This document shows positions 12,801 to 24,841 of a stretch of DNA of 64,000 nucleotides, piece by piece. The position numbers were made by a program, and so were the translations under genes. The notes beneath the pieces are model-generated. The model saw only the letters and a list, made by a program, of their open reading frames with translations, was not told where the DNA came from and ran no database searches. Location of the stretch: positions 2,760,567 through 2,824,566 of the forward strand of contig PTEX01000003.1 of the NCBI GenBank assembly GCA_003342815.1, given 5' to 3'. Numbering within the stretch: the stretch's first letter is position 1; each line of letters begins with the position of its first letter. The stretch is from Eudromia elegans. Lineage: Eukaryota > Chordata > Aves > Tinamiformes > Tinamidae.

Positions 12801-15800
12801 AACACTTTTTGATTAATGAGGATGGCTGGGATCCATCTGCCTAACTGGGACAGGAGCGTCTTTGACAACACACTTGCTAATGTAACAAGGAGGGCTTTAA
12901 ACTAGGTTCACCAGACAGGGTAGCTGGAACGTAAAGAGAAGCAGGGCAATAAGGAACTGCACAGGAGATGGCATTACTGGAAGAGACTTGCCACCTTCTC
13001 TGTGAAAGCAGCACGACCGGAGGACCATCTTGGGTGCTTGTATACAAATTTACAAAGCATGGGGAATAAAAAAAACAAAGAGAAAAGAAACGTGTGTGTA
13101 GTTACCAAGCTATGATCTCACTAGGATTAGAGAGACATGGTGGAATAGCTTGCTTCATTGCAGTGCTGCGATGGGTGCACACAAGCTCCTTACGAAGGAC
13201 AGGCTGGGAGGGTGAGGATGACAAGTAGAGTTCTAGTCAAAGCGGAGACCGAAGCATATGGAGGTTTTCATTAGAACGCATGACAAACCTGTCAAGATCT
13301 GGTGGACAAGCTCAAAAGGACAGACCAATATGTTGACATCACAGAAAGTGGCAGTTTCAGACTGGTGAGGAAGAGCAAGCAGGTAAAGTTTTCTTCAAAC
13401 AATTTGGGGAAGGCCTCACAATTGCAGACCTTGCATATTATGGGAAAGCTAAACCACCTTGATAACTGCTGAAAGGGCAAATCGACAAGGCACAAGAAAG
13501 AAATTTGGAGTGTACCGAAGAAAACTTCTTGACATGTGATTAACAAGTTGACTATAAAGATGCTCTATGGGAGTTGGTACTCACAAATGAGAATAGGCTG
13601 GTAATATGAAACTCAATGGCATGCTTGGACTGCCAAGAACGTAAGAATTACAATCCTGTACTTCAGAAAACAGGATTTTGCCTTGCTCAGGAATTTTCTT
13701 GGCAGGATTGCAAGGAGACTGCCCTGAAGGGCAAAGGGGTCCATGAAAGCTGGTTCATCTTCAAGAAGTGCATCTTCAAAGCATGAGAATGATCCTTTCC
13801 AAGGTGCAGGAGATTGAGCAACAAAGCAGATGGGATTAAAATGGAACTCTTGCCTGAACTCAAACACAAAAAAAAGAAGTACACAACAGATGACAGTGGG
13901 ATAGGCTACCCAGGAGGAATACAGAGGCAGAGCCTATGCGTTAGTAACGGAATTAAGAAAGCAAAAACTGGAGTTGAAAGTAGCAGGTAAGTGAGGGGCA
14001 GCAAGAACATTTTTGTTTGTTTTAAATAAATCAGTATCAGAATAAAGATTAAGGAAACAGAATGTTTTATTAAAACAATTTTACTCATTAATAACAGATA
14101 ATCTGACCGATGCATTATTTTTTTCAGCAAAGCTCTCATTAATTCATTTAATTTGTCACCATGCTGTTTATTCTTGTAATCAACTTGCTGTAGGTACTTA
14201 AAGTCTTCTTCTGTAATAGTCACATGTAGCAGTCAATAAAATAAAGGTAACACAGTACTAGTAGCTACTCACCGACAGTAATATGTCACTGCTTCCATAT
14301 AATCCCCAACAGCAAAGGCTTCATTGCCCTTCTCCTTTTCACGAGTAGCAATAAAGATCTTTTCTTTATTTGTCATGCCTAGAGAAAAATATTCATACGT
14401 AACCGTTAACAACCTGCACAGATGCTATCAGAACATTTTCACCTAAAATACATTGAATATCATTTTCTGTATATTATTTCACATGCAAGATGGAATCTAT
14501 ATATAGGTTGAGAGAGATAAACATAAAATGAAAATATTTCAACTGATTTTTAATAGCAAGACTAGATTTTTGTTAAATATGGCATTATTTTCACTGGATT
14601 TTTAAGTATTTTATCATCTCTAGAGGCTCAAAACCATAAACTACACTTTTTCCTCTGGAATGTGCTTCTTCAATTTATGTGCACAATTGGCCACACAGTA
14701 TTACATTTGAAGAAAAATTATATACTTCTAAGCCATTACCTGTTGTATCTATTTTATTTTCAATTACAGGTAAACTTGGTCTAGTAAAGAATCTTGCTTT
14801 GGAGGTATTCTCTTCACAGCCATCATCAATTTTAGAGCACTCCTTTTCCACGTCAAACCTTATATTAATAAAAATAAAAAATACAAAAATGCTGCATTGC
14901 ACAACTCCTCTGCTAAGTGAAAGGCATAAATATTTTAAAATTATAATACCAAAAAACATGGAGATAAAGGCCATCTGTGTTCTGCTACCCATGACTAGTT
15001 AAGACATAAGACTTAACATTTTTTTTCTTTCTCTTGGTTTTTTTTTCTTTTTCTATAGTTGTATATTCCTCTCCATATATACATAAAATTATAAGCAAAA
15101 TACAGAAATAATAACTTCAAAGGATATGAAGGGAAAAGGGATGAAAGAATATATTGCTGTAGAAGTTATTTTTGGTAACAAATTTCACTGATCCACATTT
15201 AAACGCAAAGGTCACAATTTCTATGACACATATACTTGAAACTGATACACACAACTGTTTGCAAAAACAGTGCCTTATGCAGAAAGGGCTTTTGTATTTT
15301 TTGTGAGATACTGAAAGAGTTTCATCCCACAGTTGCTGGATGTAGCTCCCCATCTACTGCACTAGGATCCTTTACATCATAGCTCTGGTTCTACAGCAGC
15401 ATATTCCAGATTCAAAGAGTTACAGAGAAGCTGCTACTGTGCAGAACAGAGAAGTATGTGCACCCTCGCTGCACAAGCTGAGGGAATAAATCTGTCATGT
15501 ACCTGGAGAGGGCAATATGCCATCGCTACATGATGCAGAAGGTACCTTTGCAGCAGGGCTTCACCCACCCTAGAAGTAGTCAGGTACTGTCTGAAACCTG
15601 GTTATGTGTAACCGCATTGAGCAAACTAATGCACCTGTGTCAAGCTTATTGTTCAAAATTGGTGGGACTTAGTGCAAAAACAAGGACTCAGCAACCTTCT
15701 TTTTGATTCAGCATTGCAGCTTTAGATATACATAAGATAAAATTCATGAAATAAACTTAGAAATTTTTTCAAAAAGCTGCTAAAGTAAGCTACGTTGAGT

Positions 15801-18800
15801 TCTGAGTTTCTATGCACCTTACTAGATTTTTTATTTTAAATGTAGAAAATCAAAAGGTATAGACTGTTTTCAGTTTTTAGTTTTTCATAATAAACATTCT
15901 ATTAAAATGCAAATGATAGAATGTGTTGCAAAGTTTCATTGATGTGCTGTAAATCTGTGAAAATGTTGACCTTAATATTATGTTTCTGTGAAATACTTTT
16001 AAAAGCCTAGTAACTCTGTTATTGTTACTTAAGTAAATAAGAGTTTAAAAAGGTATAAATATAAATGATTTAACATACTTGTCCCATTCACTGTAATCTC
16101 GTGGTATATTTTTCTTGCTTCTTTTTTTGTCTTGCAAATTTTTGTTCTAAAAGAGAAAGAGCCAGCCTGTAAACCAATTTTTAGAAGCAGAAATTCACAG
16201 CCTATTTGTTTGTTCCCGCAGTATATATCACCTATAACTAACACTGTTTACGACTAATCTCAATGTAATCTTGTGAAGTTCACTCATCTTACTTTAAAGA
16301 AAATTTTTATGCATTTGAGATACTGTATTCTGAGGAAATCTTCGGTCTCTCACTTTCTCTTCACTGCCCTGTTACATGTTGCACAAGTTTTGGATAAAAT
16401 TTTGGACAGGAGACAGCTCTTCCTCACTGGTATCTTGTGTTGCCATCTTCCAAATCTACCCTTTCAGTATAGCAGAGGAGGACTCTACTTACTCTTGGGA
16501 AATCCCAACTGTGTTGACATAGAGTTTGAACCACTAGCCTCGTTCTCAGCTGTCCATTCCCAAGAGAATGGAATCCAGAAGTTCTGACAGCCTCCAAAGC
16601 CCTCTAAACAACTGTAATATAAAAGTGTGGTTTGACTTCAGAATAGTTCCTGTACTTCCTTTGACTATTTCACACGTCCATCCAGCTAATCCCTAAAATT
16701 ATTTATGCTCATTCTGCCTTCTAGGCATGATTCATCATTGTGAACTGCCTTACCCCAAATTTATTCTTCGAGTTTCCTACAACAATCAGTCCCAGTAACT
16801 AACTTAACTCATACTCTATGTGAATGGAGCCTATTTCCATTGCTGGCACCTTTGGCATCTTCCGTTCCTCTGTCATAAGACTTGGCTTTTGGAATGTCCC
16901 TCCCTGTTGCTGACTCTGAAGGATAGTTAACAACAAGGTGTGGTCCCTAGGAGGCCCTTCCCATTGACACAGCCAGGTTAGAAACTGCCACCTGCTCCCT
17001 CCTGCCCTTCAGCCCCGCTCCTTCCCCGCAATCCCCATCGCCCATGGAGTTAGACCCATATAACTGTTCAGGGCGGGGCTTACAGACTGACACTCATCTG
17101 CGTTTGAGCAACTTGATATAGTTTACAGTGCAATCTCTAAATATTTAGACAAGTGCATGTGCTAAAGTGGACCAAAACAAACCCAAACAAACCACAAGCT
17201 CTTAAACTAGCTTTACAAGTGCTGATACCGGAACAAGGAAATACTTTCCCAGACCGATTTACATAATGTAAATGCGACCCTTCCAGCAGACACTTCAGGC
17301 TACCTGAATAAATTTTTGAGTATTTGACTTAGAATAAATACACTCTTAATATTCTTGATCTTTCAAGAAGCTAGATTAAATAACAAGTACATTTAGGGAT
17401 TAATGCATATTTGGAGGCAGTGACCTAAACAGGACTGCCCAGAATATGACTTGTAACTATATATATATCTCGATGTATACTGTGAACTCACGCATTTATT
17501 TTGGAAACAGACTTCTATAACTTAAATAAAAAGGCAGACAGTGATGACAAAAAATGGTGAAACTCTCAGAAGAAAAGTCATAGAGTATTTTCATTAATGC
17601 AATGGTAACATAGGGAGAGAACTCCCAGATTGTCCTTTGTGGAACACGACAGAATTGCGGACCCCAAAATACACAAATCCCTACACAATTCCAGGTTTCA
17701 CACTCTGGGGAACACAGCCACGAAGTTGCAGAGTCAGGAATCTTACAACAAATAATATTGCATCTCATCTGACTTCCATAAAAAGCATGTTTTCAGCCTG
17801 TGTCAGCTCTTCTCTGCTACTTTGCATTACAAGCAAAGAACTAAAAAATGGCTCTGCTCTTGTCATTTTTCCCCAGAATTCAGCACACAGATGCCACAGA
17901 CAATCTTTCCCATAACTCTACATCAATAAGAAGAAAGAACCATATAGAAATATAAGCTCTGGCACTAAATTTAAACTGTAACTATATTTAGTATGAGCAA
18001 GAGTATCCGATTACAGATAAAACAGATGTCTTCACCTCTCCACCTTGAACCCACTGCTGTAATACACTGATTTAGGTACAGGTCACTAAGGGTTTTCAGG
18101 ATTGATTTCACACAAGGTAACTGCAATTTTTATGCATCAAGTCAACTAAGTATACAGAGTCTCCAATAAAGGAACACAGATAAAGTGGAGAGAGTTAGTA
18201 TTTCTAACAGATATGACAAATTTATCACATCAACTTTATTTTTGATATTGTAGTGTGAAATTATGCGATCCCTGTCTTAAAAAAAAGAATTACAGTCCTA
18301 AATGATTAGTAAAACATGTTTAAAAACTATTAGATTACATACAGTTTATCTGCAAGAAAGAAAATGAATATCAACTTAAGTGAATTAACCTGGGGTTTTT
18401 TAGATTAATTTTGCAGGTGATTTAGTATATACAGTGAAAACAAACTTCCATTTTCTCAGTAGTGATATAATTGCACCACTATATGAAAAATGGAAAACTA
18501 AAATTCAATTTCAGGCTTCCCTTCCCTGTTTCAGATAAGATTAAAATTATTTCTGAGGTAGTCTGCTTACATAAAGGGAAAAGAGGTGACGCATAGAGCT
18601 ACAGCTAGGTTTCCTTGCCAGAAAATGGTATTACTACCTAAACATCTTATGGAGTATAAGAATGATAAAAAGTTGAATTCAAGGCTGTTGCAGGATTTTA
18701 ATCAGGAGCAAAACAAAATCCTAAATAACTTTTTGCCTTTGAATGAAGATCATAACCTCTTCGGGAGACTTTAAAAAGTATATCTGAGACTTTAAGCCTC

Positions 18801-21800
18801 TTTACATCAATTTATGTTGATATTCAATCTCTGGATTATCTTACATAATATTTTATTTAACATGTTCTAAGGAACATTCATGTACAACAAAAGCCAAGTG
18901 CGATCATGCTAGTATCACTGCTCATCTTACAAAAACAACAGTCAGGATCAACTTATATCGCTAACTGTAAACTAGGACATACTAATGAAAAAGAGTGAAT
19001 GTTGATAATGAGCACCTGTAAAGCATTAGACTGGAATTCCCAGTCTCTTAATATCCCAAATAACGGAGAGTGCAGAGTCATCCAGTATCTTGGTCTGGTA
19101 TCTAAATATTAGCTGACAACAAGACGTAGTTCCTGACAATACAGAATCCAGGTATCTGAATACTAATATCAAGATGATTTGTTAAATTAACAATTAATAA
19201 GGATCATGACCCTCATAAGGATCTGTTTATAACATTTTGAATTTTTATGTGCAACAACAAAAAGGAAAAATATTTTAGTGAATTCACCACAACAATAACA
19301 ATTCCCCCCAAGAAAGGTGCAAATCAGATTGAAATCATCATGGTAACATTTGACAGCTCAAAAAAAAATCTATTTCCACATTTGCTCTTCTGTAAATGCC
19401 TCCTGTAGCACTATATTTTTGGAGCAGGTAAATAGCTGAGGTGGAAAAAGAAAAGAGAGAGCAAATTGATAATTGGAGAAAATTTAAATGTTTAGTTCCA
19501 AAGATTTGTTTTAATTTGTTTAAATATACTTTACAGCTAAACTAGGAATTTGGTTGTTTTCTAGGATTAGAAAGCAGAAATAGCAAATCAAGGTATTAAA
19601 TCAATAAGGGGACTCAAAGGCTACATTTACACTAGTACGGACAAACATAAAAGGGGCTATGGAGTGAAATATATCTTGGTGCAGAGGACCCAACCTCTAC
19701 ATTACATACATTTGGGGAGATTCATTTTGGACTAGCCCTAGTCTTATCTCACAAAACAAATTCCTACTGTAAGCAGGAGAAATCTCCCAGTATAGTTTCA
19801 TCCACAAGGAGTCTAGATCATATGCTTTAAGACCACTCTGAAATGTGAATCAAAGCATACAAAGGGGCATTTAAGGAGGTTTGTTTCAGAAATTAATATC
19901 TGATTATAATGAAAATGTTACTACATTAATAGTAAATGTTATTATTACAAGACACATGCTAATACTGAAGAGGCATTTCTGTTTGAACATTCACATCTTA
20001 CAAGAGAATTTAAAGGGGTCTTTTTTTTTTCTTTCTGATTATCAAAATAAATCTTATTAGGAAGGCCTCGAAGAGTGCAAATTCATGCAAACAAAAATTT
20101 CTGTTTCCAGAAAAAACACGTAATTAGCATGCATTTGCAAAAGCATAGCTTTAGAAAACTGATTTAGATACCTGATCATTAGGAAGACAGCTGCTAGTAC
20201 AACGAACGGGAGGCAAGTTATCTTCTCTTTCATGCAGTGTATCTGTTTTAAGAGACTGTGATTTATCATCATCTTCATTCATTTCCGTCACCCAGCTCTG
20301 AAAGGAAACAACATATCTGGATCTTAAGGTAGTACAACAGATAATCTGCAATGACCTTAACAACTATCCCCATAATGCACTGCTTTTAATGTAAGGAAAA
20401 AAAAGAGAAAAAAAAAGAGAAAGAGAGAGAGAGAGCATCAATTAAGATTAAGGAAACCTTAAGCACAAGTTCCTGACTGTAGGCTAAAAGGTCTGTTTCT
20501 TTCAATCCATTTGCTGATTCAAGGAGTGTACAGATGAACTCAGTAGTTAAAACAGCACCTTCCTTTACTGATACAACCACTGTGGGTTTTTAGAGAAAAG
20601 TGCCTTTAGTCATTCACAAGAGCATGGAGAGTCTTCTTTAAGAGAGCAGAAATAAATTTTCTCTGACAGAAATAGCATAATATGATTAGAATTACACTAC
20701 TTTTCATATTGTGGAAAAAAATACATCTCCTAAAAGCAGTTTTTAAGTGCTTTGTGCTTTTTTTTTAATTTAATTTTTATATAAACTTGATTCAGTGGAA
20801 TTATTTTGAAAGGTGAAAGAATAAAAATAATTGGACTCCTCTGACCACTTCTAGCAAATACATCACAGTATGTAAGACTGATAGTTAAAATGCCATACCA
20901 CTAGCAAATAACTACATACTGCTTATGCTTAGGAAGCTCAACAGTCATGTGAGATTGATATGTCGGAGTAATTACAATTCCCATCACTAAAAACAGTAAA
21001 TTAGAATTATACCATACCATTAGTTCACCATTAATTGTTTCCCATTCTTCAGCTGTAAAATCAGAAGCTGTGGCTGCAGGCTTATCTTTTCTCAGAGCTC
21101 TACTCCCTGGGTGTAAATGCTCAATACGCTTTTCACAAAATAATGTAAGGTCAGGATAACATCCCTCTTCACCAGACCTTTAAGATTAAATTTAATTTAA
21201 TTTACAAAAAAAAAAAAAAAAAAAGAACTACACAGCATCTCCTACAAAACTCAATATCTCTAAGTATACTACACTGACTGCAGAAGACTATTCTCCATAA
21301 CTAAATTCATCTACACCTAACTGTGTTTTGATAAGAAATTCATACTGATTTAACTTTTTAAAGGATACAAATATGGAGTTCCAAAACTATTGTTGCAGTG
21401 CTAAGAAAAAAATGCCCTTGTCATTTGCAGAGACAGCTAAATCAGCATGACACACAAAATCACCACACACCTCCAGGCAAAGCGGATTCAGGACAGAACC
21501 CAGATCAAGTGGCATTACTTGAGAAAAGGGTGGCACCAAATCACTTAAACCTGCTTGGTGGGTTAAAACAGGAACTGGATTTCTAATATATCATTTGAAC
21601 ACTTAATATAATTACTTAAACTTTGTACTTTAATTTTTAACTATTAAATATAAAGTCATATAAAGAGGCTCAAAATAAATGGAATATTTAGGCTGAACTA
21701 ATGTTTACCTTAATACTCTAAGAATTTTTTCCAGGTGTTTAACGTCTGTGCATTTTTCAATGAATTTGTAGTCCAGATGACTAATTGGTATTTGATATTT

Positions 21801-21848
21801 CTTAGTCGTTCCTTGATCGAACAAAGATGGTGCTGAGTCATCAGCCAT
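3700..21848 (-). CDS. SPAG1: SPAG1, sperm-associated antigen 1 (dynein arm assembly factor), N-terminal 598 residues; partial, runs off left edge
   Basis: SPAG1 is a cytoplasmic TPR co-chaperone that helps HSP70/HSP90 and R2TP-like complexes pre-assemble axonemal dynein arms; human mutations cause primary ciliary dyskinesia (known of the family). Twelve coding exons join in phase: 21848-21709, 21177-21018, 20297-20172, 16146-16079, 14858-14740, 14378-14273, 12318-12188, 11537-11431, 10565-10406, 7448-7023, 6629-6530 and 3852-3700. They total 1,796 nt. The product has a conserved N-terminal region (residues 1-165), a first TPR cluster (about 205-320), an acidic tract with EGSEDDEENE (about 350-360), a charged low-complexity linker (about 373-475) and a second TPR cluster (about 478-598) with SNRAACYLKEGN and LKPLLRRAMAHE. 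Human SPAG1 has 926 residues, so about a third, including the last TPR cluster, lies beyond position 1. The start is the first ATG of exon 2, two bases after the acceptor. Identity is near certain. Confidence 0.96.
4575..5010 (-). mobile_element. CR1-type LINE fragment, 3' part, in a SPAG1 intron
   Basis: The left end (AGAATCATGGAGTAATTGAT) and the following text (AGGTTGCTCAGGGC, CTCCTGGTAAGGAGGGCCAG, TTGACCACCTCCTTGCAGA) follow the complement of the CR1 3' region, so the element reads on the minus strand. It is diverged and 5'-truncated, as CR1 copies usually are. The right boundary is approximate. Confidence 0.65.
6530..6629 (-). CDS. SPAG1: SPAG1 exon 12, TPR
   Basis: A 100-nt exon, residues 515-547, coding LYSNRAACYLKEGNCSDCIQ, almost identical to mammalian SPAG1. 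Acceptor TTTTAG, donor ACAG|GTAAAT. Confidence 0.94.
7023..7448 (-). CDS. SPAG1: SPAG1 exon 11, charged linker and start of second TPR cluster
   Basis: The largest exon, 426 nt, residues 373-514. The first ~100 residues are Lys/Glu/Ser-rich and poorly conserved, with only MGNTQKKF clearly matching human. The last ~38 residues (KLKSEGNELFKSGQFGEAVL) open the second TPR cluster. Donor TTTAG|GTGAGT. Confidence 0.93.
10406..10565 (-). CDS. SPAG1: SPAG1 exon 10, acidic region
   Basis: Residues 320-372, with GKRILIQDIEGSEDDEENE, which matches the human GKRMVIQEIENSEDEE segment; several Ser-Asp/Glu sites look like casein kinase 2 targets (inference). Acceptor TTGCAG, donor AAAA|GTAATG. Confidence 0.9.
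11431..11537 (-). CDS. SPAG1: SPAG1 exon 9, TPR
   Basis: Residues 284-319, containing ALMRRATVHNHLQNYQTAIE and VEPENATAK, the third repeat of the cluster. The MRRAT motif is the usual TPR co-chaperone arginine pair. Donor AAG|GTAAAA. Confidence 0.93.
12188..12318 (-). CDS. SPAG1: SPAG1 exon 8, TPR
   Basis: Residues 240-283, containing YNNKAQAEIKLQNWHSALQA and EKVLDMEPGN, the second repeat of the cluster. Acceptor TTTCAG, donor AAAG|GTAAAG. Confidence 0.94.
12430..13935 (+). mobile_element. CR1-type LINE fragment, 5' part with start of the endonuclease ORF
   Basis: From about 12,780 the sequence follows the CR1 leader (GACAGGAGCGTCTTTG, GAGGGCTTTAAACTAGGTT). It then follows the start of ORF2, where TACAAATTTACAAAGCATGG codes for YTNLQSM and AGACATGGTGGAATAGC codes for the ETWW endonuclease motif. 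Similarity continues to about 13,935 (GCTACCCAGGAGGAATACAG). Stops and frameshifts break the frame, so it is dead. It lies in the SPAG1 intron between exons 7 and 8, opposite in strand to the gene. Most CR1 copies are 5'-truncated, so one keeping the 5' side is less usual. The left boundary is uncertain. Confidence 0.7.
14273..14378 (-). CDS. SPAG1: SPAG1 exon 7, start of first TPR cluster
   Basis: Residues 205-239, containing ATREKEKGNEAFAVGDYMEA, a typical TPR helix A/B start (the GNEAF-GDY-EA pattern). The donor is CG|GTGAGT. Confidence 0.94.
14740..14858 (-). CDS. SPAG1: SPAG1 exon 6
   Basis: Residues 165-204, opening FDVEKECSKID as in mammals and ending ENKIDTT. Acceptor AAG, donor CAG|GTAATG. 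The phase matches both neighbours. Confidence 0.92.
16079..16146 (-). CDS. SPAG1: SPAG1 exon 5
   Basis: A 68-nt exon, residues 143-164 plus two bases: lysine-rich, then NIPRDYSEWDK, the counterpart of the human TPRDYAEWDK segment. Acceptor TTTTAG, donor AA|GTATGT. Confidence 0.9.
20172..20297 (-). CDS. SPAG1: SPAG1 exon 4
   Basis: Residues 101-142, opening SWVTEMNEDDDKS and containing DNLPPVR. It is 42 whole codons with phase 0 at both ends, so skipping it would keep the frame. Acceptor TTTCAG, donor CAG|GTATCT. Confidence 0.93.
20401..20435. repeat. GA-rich simple repeat
   Basis: A run of A and GA dinucleotides next to SPAG1 exon 4, ending in about eight GA units. Confidence 0.8.
21018..21177 (-). 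CDS. SPAG1: SPAG1 exon 3
   Basis: Residues 47-100, with SGEEGCYPDLTLFCEK and SRALRKDKPAAT, both close to mammalian SPAG1. It enters in phase 2 and leaves in phase 0 at ATG|GTATGG. Confidence 0.94.
21206..21224. repeat. Poly(A) tract
   Basis: A run of 19 A on the plus strand, just upstream of the SPAG1 exon 3 acceptor. Read on the minus strand it is a poly(T) stretch about 30 bases from the splice site. Confidence 0.85.
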
Positions 21849-21850
21849 AA
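21709..21850 (-). CDS. SPAG1: SPAG1 exon 2, start codon exon
   Basis: The acceptor ends TTTAG at 21851 and the ATG is 21848-21846. It codes for residues 1-46 plus two bases, including PISHLDYKFIEKCTDVKHLE, which matches the conserved N-terminus of vertebrate SPAG1. The donor is AAG|GTAAAC. Confidence 0.93.
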
Positions 21851-23730
21851 CTAAACATTAGAAGAAAAATACGATGATTCTTTGGCACTCATTCATATTT
21901 CCAATCAATGCTAAAGAACAGTCCTGCCTGTGCTTCTAAATAATATTTTCTTATGTAAGCAAACCTATTGCCACAAAAGGGATATATGCAAATTGACACC
22001 CCAGTTTCAGACTTCTCCTTTAGGAGAGCTCGACTGACCAACATATGGTTACACATGAGATGTGTTTTGGAAAAAGAACAGGTACAACCTTGCTGTTTCT
22101 GTGATACAGAACTAGTCAGAAATGCTGCTTAAGAAAAAACATTCATATTTATACATGCATTTCCTATTTTTTTATTATACACAATGGTGTATCACTAAAA
22201 ATATCTGGAGAAAAATAGATTTCCACTTTTGCTTCTTAGAATTAACTTCCTGATAAAATCCAAGATGTACCTCCCTATTTAACTGCAAAATATCCAATGA
22301 CATTTCTCTGACAGAACTTGGTCAGTATCTTCCCTTGACCTTGGAGGCATCTTCACTAGATTTGACCTTAAATCTCATTTTTCTTTTGCTTCACTGCTTT
22401 TCTATTCTAGTGATTAATTTACTGCATACATCCAGCTGTCTGTCACATCTCTTCTGAATCAGTATACTTACTTTTCTCTCATTTTCTTTGAAGGGAGCTT
22501 TTGTTCTCATGCCCTGCCTATTCCTCTGACAGCCCCCTGTCCTTGATATAAATTCAATTCCCTTGTTTATCTTAGTGTTTTACCTTTTTACTTTGATGTG
22601 TCTCCTTCTGTCAAAGTCACCTCTATGACACTTTCTTAGTGATCTTCAGCTTACAGAGAGCTCCTTCTCTTTTCAGTTTCCTCAGGGACTTCCTCAGCCT
22701 TTGGCAACCCTGGGTACAAATGCCGCTATCTTGTTTATAACTCAGAACAGTAAACAGAAATCAGTGAACATGAAAACAGAGCAAAGCTGAAGCATCAGTA
22801 TAAATCCTACATTTGAGTTTGGCTCACGGTTTCACAAAGCCATAACTTTAAGTTGGGAGTCCAGGAATTGTACGGATATTGACACAGATGTGCTAACTCA
22901 CTGCTGCTAACAGAAGCAAGCCTTTGCTCTCCTCTATTGTGCATGCTCCCAGGCCTACAGTTGTGCTTCGTCTTTTGCACAAGTTGCTGCATTCTGCAGA
23001 CTGCTTTCCATGAGTGAGCTCTGCTCAGAAAACATTTTGCTAGTACAGTTGTCTCTGATGCTTAGGAATCGAGCCGGCTTATGGAAGAGTCCAACGGCAC
23101 AGGAGTCAGCAGAAGATCTGGAGAGTATTACTGATTTTAAGCCAGCACAATGGGGATAAAGGAAAAGGAGCAGAAAGTTCCTTTTATATTTTCCATAGTC
23201 AAGGTGTTATATCAACTCACCTTTACTGAATGATAAGCTTCATCTTCTCTGTAGCCAAAATAAATCCAGTGCTCATCTCTGGGACTCTGATTATCTGAAC
23301 TTACTTGCATCTTTTCCCTAAGTCTACAGCTTGGTAGAAGTAAGGTTCTCTAAGCATACGCTCCCGGCCCCTTGGTACTTTTTATTTTCATATCTATGTT
23401 TTTGTGTTTGTTGTTGTTGTTTGCTTGCTTTTGTACTTACATTCCAAGCTCTACATGTTAGAAGTTGTTCCTTTTTTTTCTTTCTTTTTCACTGTTATAT
23501 AGCACTTGAATTGATCCATTGTGTTTAAACTAGTATCAGAGGGGCAGTTAGTAAGTGATGACATGCAAGTATTGCTATAAATCTAGTCAAAATAACTATG
23601 TTTCAGGGTCTAGCAGAATTATCCCCATTAGATTTGCACAAACAACACTTACAATACAGCACCACTTAGATAATAACTGATCATATGTAGGTATGACATA
23701 AATACACATTCAAGTGTCAAGTATTTTCGT

Positions 23731-23755
23731 AAAAAAAAAAAAAAAAAAAAAAAAA
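23731..23755. repeat. Poly(A) tract at the edge of the SPAG1 CpG island
   Basis: A run of 25 A in an AT-rich flank about 75 bp outside the GC-rich block. Confidence 0.85.
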
Positions 23756-23829
23756 GAGTAATGCGCCACAGAAACAGACTAATAGAGCAAAAGGACAAAA
23801 ACAAAAGGCAGGAAGGGCACAAAACGTGA

Positions 23830-24480
23830 GGCTTCATCGGCTCCGATATATGCACGAGTCCCGGGAACGGGCACCCCACGAGGCGGCTCCGGGCGCGGAG
23901 CCGCGCTCGGGCAGCGCCATGCCCCGCTCCGCGGCTGCTGCCGGCGCCTCCGTCCCCAGCGCAGCGGCAGGAATAGGACCCCCATTAAAGACAACCGCAG
24001 GTGCCCCCCGGCCCGGCCCGCCCCGCCCCGCCGCGGCCGGCAGCCCCGGGCCCGCGCTGCCCCCGCGTAGCAACTGTTGCTATGTACAACATGGCGGCGC
24101 CGGGGGCTGCCGCGGCGCGGTGTCGCGGTGCGGAGCGGAGGCTCCCCTCCGCGGCCGCCCCCTCGCCAGGTTCCCTCGCCGGGGCCACGGGCCCCAGCAC
24201 CCACCTGCCCGGGGCCGCCCGGCGCCTCTGTCCCTGTCCCCTCGGCCGCCGCGGCGCCCGGCTGCCCCGGCTGCGGCGCATGCGCAGCCGGCGCTGTGGC
24301 GGCCGTGGCTGCGGCGCCGCCTCTCGGCCGTGGCGCCATTACGCGAGCGGCGGGAGCCGCTTCCAGCCGCGCCTCACGCAGCGGGAACCGCCCGCCGCGG
24401 CGCTGCCCTCAGGCACACAACTCTATTACCACAGCCCGGGCCTCTCCGCCTCACGGACCTGCCGCTTCAAGCAAGCCCCT
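23830..24480. promoter_or_regulatory. CpG island, SPAG1 promoter
   Basis: This ~650-bp stretch is very GC-rich and dense in CpG, flanked by AT-rich DNA. It holds an NRF1-like palindrome (24,276-24,285), a YY1-type AACATGGCGGC (24,088-24,098) and an X-box-like element (24,076-24,090). Its position upstream of the SPAG1 start codon exon fits the gene's promoter. Long open frames here on both strands come from the lack of stop codons in GC-rich DNA. Confidence 0.8.
24205..24300 (-). other. SPAG1: SPAG1 probable non-coding first exon
   Basis: The start codon exon has an acceptor two bases before the ATG, so an upstream non-coding exon must exist. The best minus-strand donor in the CpG island is GGGCAG|GTGGGT, with the exon ending at 24,205. 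A palindromic NRF1-type site GCGCATGCGC lies at 24,276-24,285. The 5' end is a guess; cDNA would be needed to fix it. Confidence 0.45.
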
Positions 24481-24835
24481 GCCCAGCCTCGGTAAATACT
24501 TTTATGAGGCAGTTTCCTGACAAGTTATTATGTTACTTGGGCATTTGACTTCCAAGGGACGACATGGGTAAGAAGAGTGAAGACCTTAACCAAACACAGC
24601 TGCCAAGCTAAGCGCCTTTCCCCTGAAGCTCCTGGCCGTACCTATGCGTTCCGAGTCAAAGGTTGTGAGGCATTCCAGTATCAGCTTAATAGAGTTCAAT
24701 AGGTAGGATCTCAACATTAAGAGCATAATTAGCACCATTACCACCAAAATTTGGACTCAAAAGCTTTTAAGGAACTTACATTGCAGCACACGCAATCTAG
24801 CAGTATTTTGTAATACACTCCCATGGTAAGAATAG

Positions 24836-24841
24836 TTTATT
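24836..24841 (-). terminator. Candidate POLR2K poly(A) signal AATAAA
   Basis: The first AATAAA on the minus strand after the POLR2K stop, about 780 bp downstream. Weaker variants lie nearer, so the true site is uncertain. Confidence 0.3.

Noticed and set aside
23779-24548. Long overlapping open frames on both strands (up to 240 codons)
   Set aside because: They are Pro/Ala/Arg/Gly-rich by-products of CpG-island composition with no domains.
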